64,000 nt of DNA from Strongylocentrotus droebachiensis (Eukaryota > Echinodermata > Echinoidea > Camarodonta > Strongylocentrotidae). The stretch spans positions 868,001 through 932,000 of the forward strand of contig JAVYIG010000108.1 of the NCBI GenBank assembly GCA_035222895.1, in the 5' to 3' direction. A program made the translations under genes and the position numbers. This document shows, piece after piece, positions 57,701-64,000 of the stretch (position 1 is its first letter; every line of letters begins with the position of its first letter). The notes beneath the pieces are model-generated. The model did no database searches, was not told where the DNA came from, and saw only the letters and a program-made list of their open reading frames with translations.

Positions 57701-60700
57701 GAAGTCTTTGAAACCCTTAGTGATCCATTAGTGGCCCTACCTTTAGCCCATCGCATATTCAAGGTTTCATCAAGCAATCTTGGGTTTTGTACTCAACTAT
57801 TGCTGATCAAACCTTCAGATTAATAACTCTCTTTACCCATACCAGCTTTATCAGGCCTAACAAAAAAAAGATGTGGTATTGGCAATTACCCTTGACGTGC
57901 CAAAACATGGGTTGGTCGGGCGGAAATCTTTTTTTTTTTAAATACTTTTGTTTTCTCCCTCTTTGGGCTGACATTTCTCAGTTTTTAAATTATTCATTAA
58001 ACACTTTTTCTCTAAAAGCGGTTTAAAAAAAATACTTTTTTTAAAAGCCGACCATAGATTTCAAGATTTTTGGTTTGGTCGCAAAGGGCAATACAACATC
58101 TTTTATTTTAGACCTCATAATAATAAATCTAGATTTATATGTTGCTTGATACATAGTTCATACATGTAGTTCAACTTACCAACATCTCTGATAAAGTTCT
58201 GTGGTCTTTGACCTGTGTCCACAAAATGTTGGCAGTAATCATTGTGAGGGTTTGCACTTTGAGTTCCCTGTTAAAATACACACAAAAACATCTTTCATTC
58301 CTAATGAGCAATAAAAACAACAGCAATAAAACCAGCACCTTGTGATTGTCAACTACAAGTATTAGTAGTAAGTATCCAAGGACCTGGGCCCTGTATTACA
58401 AATAATTGAAATCAATCGCAAATATGTACATACATGTAAGAGATTGCAAACTTGTGATTGATTATAGGACTTGCGATTGATTTGGAATTTTGGATCAATC
58501 AATCGCAACTCTTTGTGAGACAGGCCCCTTAACTCAAAGTGAGAATCAGCTCACTTTTCTTCAGAAAGTGAAATGATTCATGGCTTTGAATAGAATATTG
58601 ACAACCGCTTGCCTTGATGTAAAGGGTGAGACCGAGTGATGGGCTGCTCAGCACCTTCAGATGACTTACCCTGAAAGCAGGGGGGGGGGGGGGGGGTGTT
58701 TCACAAAGATCATAAGTCAAACTTAACTCTAAGTTGGACTTACAAAATATGGAGAGCCATGTGTAGCTTTAAACTGAAATATATTCAAAAGCATAAATTC
58801 AAGTATTTTAGACTTTTCATAAATTCCACATCCAGAACATAAAACCTCCTTGATAATAACAAATATGAAAGATTTGAAATAACATTTTATAACTTTTAAC
58901 CCTTACTGTACTGGGGGGGGGGGGGGCCTGGGAGGCCCCCCCCTCGACATTTTCGGAGATTGCGCCGCAACCGCTTGGAATTTTGAATTGTCGTTTCATG
59001 ACTTTTTTCCCTCAAGTCTTACGCACATTTTGATACCATTTTCGTCGAAATCGGATATACCTGTAAGGCGTTACATAACAATTAGTATGCGCATGTCATC
59101 AAAAAAAAAAAAAAAAAATTACAAATCGCATCAAAATTTGCATAAGTTATCATTATGATTTACATTAAAATAACTTTTTTGTGTTAGAAAAGAAGTTTCA
59201 TATGAATAATGAGTTTCAACATTCAAAAATTGGAGTTTGACAAGTTTTCTGTAAAATGCATAAAATTAGCGCGTTTTGCATAATTAATTAGGCTAACGAC
59301 AAAAATTTGCATATTTGGAAAAAAATAATTATACCATCTTGTTCCTTACGTAAATATCTACAAACATGCAAATTTTCGTGTTCATCGGACAATCAACGGC
59401 CGAGATCATAGGGGGGGGGGGCCTCCCAGGCCCCCCCCCCAGTCAGAGGGTGCTCAAAATAGCCCAGTACAGTAAGGGTTAAAATAACTTTTACAAAATA
59501 TTTTCAAAGATACTAACAGCTTTCCACAATTGTTGAGTCCAACTTAAAGATAAGTTCAACTTAGGATCTTTGTGAAACACTCCCTGATGTAACTGTATTT
59601 GTATTTGTAGGTAATGTGCATTACAACATCACAGCATATTTTAAAAATCATTATATCTTAATACAGGTATGCTTTGCACCTAAGTACCCGGGTGACTGTC
59701 CAATTTCAAAATTATATCTCATGGTTTACAAAAATGTATCCAGATTATTATGCAATCTTGTTTCAGTATCTCACGGTCAGAGTTGTGCAAATGTGTAACA
59801 AAAAGGTGAATACCTGTTTAAATAGGCAAAGGCTAAAACAATGAATGTATGGGCACAACCCTTGCAAAATCTTTTGGTAATAATAAAATAAAATCCTCCT
59901 TGAGTCAATAGGAAAACATATTGGTTTTGTAAACATAACAATTACAGTATTGAATGGCTTTCCTATCTTGGGACACACAGGTATATTGTAATTGCTTTAA
60001 GAATATTTCACTTGTCAGGTTGTGTGGTATACCCGTATACTCAACTCAGGGCCATTCAATGTTATTATTATTACAACGAGAGGGTTCTACATGTTTGATT
60101 TTTATTATCCCTCTCACCTCACACAACACACAATTACTAGAAAAAGCAAAATATTAACAAAACAAGTCTGTTGACCTGAAATGACCTTTGACCTTGACTT
60201 TGTGATCTGAAATTCTACTCACATGATTGGGGATACTTGATTACCCTATAGTCAAAGTTTCATTGACTAAGAGCCTATACTTTAAAAATTATATTAAAAA
60301 TTTAAGGTTAAGTTTTTGATGTTGACGCCGCCGTCGACGCCGTCGCCATCACCGGAAAAGCAGCGCCTATGTCTCGCTTTTTGCTACGCAGGCGAGACAA
60401 AAACAATTAAGTTTTACCTTTGACAGTTTATTGGATCTCTCATGCAACAATTTCACAAATCCATATGCGCATACATTTACATAATCATGAATATGCATAT
60501 GATTAACAATAGTTACAATTTGTAACATTATACGATTACCTTGAGAAAGGTGGAGGAGTCCTTGTAAACCTTGTCTCTGAGACCTTCCTCTCCAGCTTCT
60601 TCTCCATCCTGAGGGAACAAACAAAACAATTAAAAGAAATCTTTAGGAAACAAAGATGATAGCAAGTTATCATGATCATTGTACAGGTAATCTTTGTTTA

Positions 60701-63431
60701 AAACTTGCTGTAATGAAACTGGTTATACAGTGCGTCCCGGAAAAAAAATCATTACAAAAATTCGTTTTCACTGGCTACCTGCCGTAGCAACAAACAACAA
60801 ACTCTGTTTCGGCGATCAGCCATGCATGAATTCTTTTGTCTTCTTTGTTGTTAGGGCAGACAGCCAGTGGAACGGATTTGTTTAATATAACTATGGAAAC
60901 ACAAGCATTACTTCAACTTTGTTATTCGTAGCTCATTTTTCCTGATTGAGGTGTCATATAAAAGAGCAGAAAATGAACTCTCTAGAAATTATGTGATTTT
61001 CTCTTGAATTCAGATACCATTCATCGAATGACTTTTTGGGACCCTTTTTTTAATCGCCGATGAGTGAAATATGCATCATATGAGTTGCATCAAATGAAAG
61101 AGGAGGTACTAAACTTTAGAAGTATGTGTCATTTGTCAATTATAACTGTGATTAAGTTATGATAAAACATCAATAAATCTTGGTTTCGTTTTTCTAGGAC
61201 GCACTGTATAAAGGCAGTTCACGTGAGCGAAGAAAAGCGATCCTGAGAAGCAGGTGGTGTTTATGAACAATTTTCTTTGATACTTTTTAATAAAAAGAAC
61301 TGTTCAAGGGAAACTAAAATATGGAGAGGGCTCTTGCCCCTGCTTAACAGGTTGGGTAGCCATACCAAGCAAGGGGGGGGGGGGGGGGCAGTGAGGGAGG
61401 GGGGAGACAATCATTCCACATTTGTAAATTGGCTCAATAACTTTTGATTCAGTGCAATAAAAAAAATATATCAATATGCCAAATGAATGCACACACTGCT
61501 TCTATGACTACATTGGGTTTAATGCCAGCAACTAAAAAAAGAAAATAACTTTTAAAACCCTTAATTAGCCTCACAATTGCATATACAGTGTGTAAGTCTT
61601 GTTGTACAATAAAAGAAACAGTTCTTACCTCTGTTGATTTTCTCCTATCCAGACTAGAAGAAGGTTCTTCACCTTCACCGATGGCCCTTCGTTTAATCGG
61701 TGGAGCAGACCCACTAGCCCTGTCAGAGCTACAATAAAATCATGATTTCACAAGTAAAAGTTGTAAGGGAAAAAAAATAATAAATAGAAAATGACAATTA
61801 TAGGTCTCTTAAAAGGAAAAGACCCTCAGGACTGCGTTATACATTTCGGATTTTCATTTGATCTTCATATGATTTCTAAGTACATTAAGTATGTAACTCT
61901 ATCGAGAATAAATTCTAGGTAGTATTCAGAAAACAATTTCATCCTTTAATCAAAGAGTCTTAATATTTTAAGTGTTGAAAGTAATTTAGCTATGTTGGTT
62001 TTAAAGACTGCAAATTGATTGCTGATGGCATCTGTACAAACACAGATAAAAAGAGGCAATAACAAACTACATTGTACATGTAGTTAATTATAACACTAAA
62101 AATCTTATCATTGGAATAGAATATATATCAACACTCACATATCGTCGTGCACGAGGAGATATGATAGAAAATTACAAATTATTTCATCGATATGACCAAA
62201 AGGTAGTTCCAGACTTTGGCCAGGTGCACGTGCATGGGCCAACCAGAGGACTCAGTATTAATATTAATCCAAGGTCTATCACTAAGAAACGTGCCTTTCA
62301 GTGTCATGACACATCCACCATTCCCAAGCTGTTTAAGGGACTAGTGCACCCCTCCTTGAGTACCGAAATGTAATCTGGTCGCCAAGGTACATTTCAGACG
62401 CAAAAGCTGTGGAGAGAGTACAGAAGAGAGCAACAAAGATGATCTCCACAATGAAACACCTACCTTACATAGAGAGACTTAAATGCCTGAACTTGCCATC
62501 ACTTGAGTACAGGAGAAGGAGAGGAGACATGATTCAGGTGTACAAAATCATTTATGAGCATGACAGACTCAACCCTGACCACTTCTTCCAACTAGCAGAC
62601 ACACCAACAAGAGGGCATAGTCTCAAGCTTGCAAAGCCGAGGTGTAGGACAAATGTAAGGAAGAACACATTTAGTCACAGAGTGATTGACGACTGGAACT
62701 CTCTGCCTGAAGTAGTAATTCAGGCTCCCACCATAGACACCTTCAAAACCAGGCTTGATCGTTGCTGGAAGGAACAGTGTCATATCTCTCAATACTCAAA
62801 CTGATTTCTTTAATTTCTTTGCTCCTGGGACATTGTACATGGTACATTGTCCAGTCAAGATGCAACCTCTTGCCCCTCTGCCTCCCTTGTATGTAATGAG
62901 AATTATTATTAAAGAGAATGAGTACAAGAAGATAGACTTGAAACTCGACTGCTGTCTCAGCATTCTTCCAGTATATGCGGTAAAGGTAAAGGTAAAGGTA
63001 AAGGTAAAAACTCTTTTTACATAAGAATGAGGACACCTTGGAATACTTAAATTCTAAATGATGATTTAGTTCATGCACCCAGTGCCTACAGTTTTGAAAA
63101 TGATTTGGACAAGTACTGGAGAAGTGAACCTGTATTTTCAGAATACCTAGATCTAGTCTAGACCTAGACCGAAAGCTTCAGTCTCTCTAATCGTCGGTTG
63201 TTCCACTGAGACTACGTCTGGCTCCACTAGACCTCCGATTATAGAGACTGAAGTCTGGGGACCTCTTTCTGTGAGGCACTGTACGGAACAAATGGTTCGG
63301 TTCGACCGGACCGCGATGAATGAGATATGCAACGAGATTTTCACTCTTTACATCCTCATAACTGCTGGAATTACAACACAAATTAAAAATAACATATATA
63401 TAGCTTATTTGACTTACGATAGCTTGCTCAT
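51406..63431 (-). CDS. METTL14: METTL14, m6A methyltransferase non-catalytic subunit
   Basis: METTL14 pairs with METTL3 in the nucleus, binds RNA and supports N6-adenosine methylation without doing catalysis itself. Ten exons join in phase to 413 residues (human: 456). Diagnostic segments are [109 protein letters not shown] and [10 protein letters not shown]. The tail (358-413) is an RGG array for RNA binding. Two oddities: the EPPL motif that replaces the catalytic DPPW reads APPL (145-148), and the usual Arg/Lys/Gln-rich N-terminal helix is absent because exon 1 encodes only MSKLS. The Arg after KGTV, equivalent to human Arg298, is kept. No pseudogene sign is seen: all splice sites are GT-AG. 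Confidence 0.95.
51786..51851 (-). mobile_element. SINE tail (minus) in METTL14 last intron
   Basis: On the minus strand: AAGCGTTTTATAAACCCAG followed by ATTATTATCATTATT, the same type of 3' end as the other SINEs. Confidence 0.5.
52369..52579 (-). CDS. METTL14: METTL14 exon 9
   Basis: [63 protein letters not shown]. The donor is gttcgt, unusual but GT. The next exon begins in phase at GC TGG. Confidence 0.97.
52902..53015 (-). CDS. METTL14: METTL14 exon 8
   Basis: [20 protein letters not shown] then [25 protein letters not shown] is typical for the METTL3/METTL14 fold. Confidence 0.97.
53506..53872. mobile_element. TTAA-flanked MITE, 367 bp
   Basis: Inverted termini AGGTAAAGACCAGTA and TACTGGTCTTTACCT, flanked by TTAA at 53502-53505 and 53873-53876. 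TTAA targets are used by piggyBac and Kolobok; no transposase is present. It lies in the METTL14 intron between exons 7 and 8. Confidence 0.85.
54565..54655 (+). mobile_element. SINE tail with ATT/ATC repeats
   Basis: AAAATGCGCTATATAAATAC followed by (ATC)n/(ATT)n. It abuts METTL14 exon 7 (54672) on its donor side. Confidence 0.55.
54672..54764 (-). CDS. METTL14: METTL14 exon 7
   Basis: [20 protein letters not shown] then [11 protein letters not shown]; the SFIFLW core strand of the methyltransferase fold. Confidence 0.95.
55200..55440 (+). mobile_element. SINE 3' half
   Basis: The body includes GGCGACTGGCTGGAATGCTC and ends AAAGCGCTTAGGCACATCG, then AAAAGCGTAATATTATTATT. The tail matches the SINE end at 19771-19850. 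Confidence 0.6.
56009..56150 (-). CDS. METTL14: METTL14 exon 6 (EPPL-equivalent region)
   Basis: [35 protein letters not shown] and [12 protein letters not shown]. The segment corresponding to EPPLEEY in other METTL14 proteins reads APPLEEY. Donor gtgagt. Confidence 0.95.
56215..56395 (-). mobile_element. tRNA-derived SINE (minus)
   Basis: On the minus strand the 5' head reads GGTATAGTGGTTTATCAC (A box) and GAGGGTTCAAATCCC (B box, 56328-56340), followed by AGATCAGCACTAACATCC and a body ending near exon 6. Confidence 0.75.
56489..56650. mobile_element. TA-flanked MITE, 162 bp (CAGTCAAACCTG termini)
   Basis: CAGTCAAACCTGTC at the left and GCAGGTTTGACTG at the right, with TA on both outer sides (56487-56488, 56651-56652). 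A G run lies inside. The ends look like pogo/Tc1-mariner-derived MITEs. Confidence 0.8.
56806..56896 (-). CDS. METTL14: METTL14 exon 5
   Basis: [20 protein letters not shown] then [11 protein letters not shown]. The acceptor is cttcccctag|GCCTAG; a second tag 6 bp further would delete Leu and Gly, so the upstream one is preferred. Part of this exon is duplicated in the intron upstream. Confidence 0.95.
56851..57229. repeat. 182-bp tandem duplication copying part of METTL14 exon 5
   Basis: The unit starting ATCAGTTCTTTCAACTTAGG recurs 182 bp later (57033) with a few changes. Copy 2 keeps the splice acceptor and the first 46 nt of the exon ([14 protein letters not shown], with Cys for Arg) but has no donor, so it is a non-functional exon fragment. 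Confidence 0.9.
58180..58267 (-). CDS. METTL14: METTL14 exon 4
   Basis: [20 protein letters not shown] then RPQNFIRDV; a near-invariant METTL14 segment. Confidence 0.97.
58386..58528. mobile_element. Short palindromic MITE, GGGCCCTGTATTACAAA ends
   Basis: GGGCCCTGTATTACAAA at the left and TTTGTGAGACAGGCCCC at the right are inverted; the interior repeats the word AATCGCAA / TTGCGATT. Confidence 0.6.
58690..59585. mobile_element. Outer MITE (TGTTTCACAAAGATC ends) with a nested element
   Basis: GTGTTTCACAAAGATCATAAGT then AAGTTGGACTTA at the left matches in inverse AGTCCAACTT and AGGATCTTTGTGAAACAC at the right. A separate TTAA-flanked MITE sits inside (58900-59478). Confidence 0.75.
58900..59478. 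mobile_element. piggyBac-like TTAA MITE, nested
   Basis: Termini CCCTTACTGTACTGGG and CCCAGTACAGTAAGGG, flanked by TTAA (58896-58899 and 59479-59482). Sub-terminal palindromic GGGCCTGGGAGGCCC blocks with G/C runs. No ORF. Confidence 0.88.
60540..60608 (-). CDS. METTL14: METTL14 exon 3
   Basis: [20 protein letters not shown] then FLK; the YKDSSTFLK block is highly conserved in METTL14. Acceptor tgttccctcag, donor gtaatc. Confidence 0.95.
60727..61206. mobile_element. Mariner/Tc1-like MITE, 480 bp
   Basis: Termini CAGTGCGTCC and GGACGCACTG with TA at 60725-60726 and 61207-61208. The interior has an inverted pair around TTCACTGGCTACCTGCCGTA and CAGACAGCCAGTGGAA. No transposase ORF. Confidence 0.8.
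61629..61728 (-). CDS. METTL14: METTL14 exon 2
   Basis: [20 protein letters not shown] then [13 protein letters not shown]; low-complexity linker equivalent to the human region after RETCRASY. Acceptor ttattgtag, donor gtaagaac. Confidence 0.85.
62135..62810 (+). mobile_element. LINE reverse-transcriptase C-terminus, two joined fragments
   Basis: The first piece (62136-62310) reads [20 protein letters not shown]. The second (62331-62804) reads [17 protein letters not shown] across a one-base frame slip, then [52 protein letters not shown] and LDRCWKEQ. This order is typical for CR1/jockey-like pol C-termini. Both are 5'-truncated and dead. Confidence 0.85.
62980..63009 (+). repeat. (AGGTAA)n hexamer array, LINE 3' tail
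   Basis: About five copies of GGTAAA in tandem, about 170 bp after the LINE stop codon. CR1-type LINEs often end in short tandem repeats, so this is probably the 3' terminus of the fragment at 62135-62810. Confidence 0.7.
63045..63165 (+). mobile_element. Second LINE C-terminal remnant
   Basis: [20 protein letters not shown] then SEPVFSEY resembles the last residues of the same LINE class (APS..SFKN.LD.YW). It follows the hexamer tail directly, so one LINE inserted into another. Confidence 0.6.
63187..63364 (-). CDS. Alternative exon candidate, or separate small gene
   Basis: The acceptor gtaattccag|cag (a tandem NAG site) follows the MSKLS donor at normal spacing. Joined to it, the frame reads [20 protein letters not shown] to [16 protein letters not shown] and a stop, 64 residues in total. 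I recognise no domain. It could be a poison exon of METTL14, a small independent protein, or chance. Confidence 0.25.
63418..63431 (-). CDS. METTL14: METTL14 candidate exon 1 (MSKLS)
   Basis: Fourteen coding bases ATGAGCAAGCTATC followed by a strong donor gtaagt. Phase 2 fits exactly the next METTL14 exon (SDRASG). Upstream on the same strand lies CCAATCAGAG (about 63600). If correct, METTL14 here lacks the N-terminal helix found in flies and vertebrates; otherwise the true first exons lie past 64000. Confidence 0.45.
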
Positions 63432-64000
63432 TTAGATCCTAAATTAATGATTAATCTGAGAAAGTCTCGTCGTCAACATTATCCGTCTTGGTTTTGTTGA
63501 TGAATATTCATTTTTTCTTTTCGAACGTCCAATAGCTACCGTAGCTACGTACGAGTCGGCCCGGCTTGACCAACGAACTCCCACGAAACGAGTGCTCTGA
63601 TTGGCCATTTGGCTATGTTTTGGTAGGTGGACCCGGAAATATATCGGCCGCCGGGTAATATTTCGAATGCATGAACGTACCGTTTCACAGTTCGGAAATA
63701 CAAATTGGATAATTCATATAATAATAAGTAAGTCCGTAAATTATACATTTAATATTAAGTTATCAAATTTTGATAACTGTAATTAGGACAAATGACATAC
63801 CGACCTAATTTACATCTGATTTAGAAATCAGAAAATTAGATCTAAATAAAGAAAATCGGGGAGAAAATGTTTTGACACAAAAAGCTGCCATTGTTGGCTA
63901 TAGCTACCCCCACGGTACGAGATCTCTGGGTTGCCATCTGTATTGGGGAATGACAACAAATGTCAGTTTTATTAAAGAAATGACCCAAATCAGATGGTTA
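63432..64000 (-). promoter_or_regulatory. Probable METTL14 5' UTR and promoter side
   Basis: Upstream of the ATG at 63431 on the minus strand lies a GC-richer block (63540-63660) with CCAATCAGAG, then AT-rich sequence to the window edge. I see no other coding exon here. Confidence 0.35.

Overview
The window is animal nuclear DNA. Genes are split by GT-AG introns, coding exons are short (about 70-400 bp), and the non-coding sequence is full of small transposons, SINEs, LINE tails, GA/CT microsatellites and an unusual number of long G or C homopolymers. Gene content (a non-vertebrate-type opsin, an EFCAB6-like multi-EF-hand protein, METTL14, and a sulfotransferase-like P-loop protein of the kind often named 'branched-chain amino-acid aminotransferase-like' in marine invertebrates) and SINE tails ending in GCGCTATATAAAT plus ATT repeats suggest a marine invertebrate deuterostome. 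An echinoderm such as a sea urchin is my best guess; this is inference, since no species marker was tested.

Layout. (1) 1-18306, minus strand: the 5' two thirds of an opsin gene, four exons giving 228 residues, TM1 to TM5; the retinal-lysine half lies beyond the left edge. Its 13.5-kb first intron is a transposon graveyard with mariner-like, PIF/Harbinger-like and unclassified elements and a LINE tail. An 11-bp minisatellite abuts exon 2. (2) 18307-28954: intergenic, with SINEs, GA/CT tracts and one member of a local MITE family. (3) 28955-31144, minus strand: a two-exon sulfotransferase-like P-loop gene with one in-frame TGA, and a complete hAT-type MITE in its only intron. (4) 31145-35213: intergenic; a tRNA-derived SINE, then the 5' flank of EFCAB6. 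(5) 35214-48289, plus strand: EFCAB6-like gene, 16 coding exons, 953 residues; likely poly(A) signal at 50039. (6) 51406-63431, minus strand: METTL14, convergent with EFCAB6; ten coding exons give 413 residues if the tiny first exon is right. Its introns hold TTAA- and TA-flanked MITEs, a SINE, a partial exon duplication and LINE fragments. (7) 63432-64000: probable METTL14 promoter side.

The genes do not form a pathway. The opsin is a light receptor, METTL14 is the RNA-binding partner of the m6A writer METTL3, EFCAB6-type proteins belong to the ciliary/sperm EF-hand class, and the P-loop protein is metabolic. I found no convincing new multi-gene system. The observations most worth checking are the APPL motif and short N-terminus of METTL14, the in-frame TGA of the P-loop gene, a near-perfect 150-bp hairpin in an EFCAB6 intron, an inverted repeat just downstream of METTL14, and several complete MITEs with clear target-site duplications.
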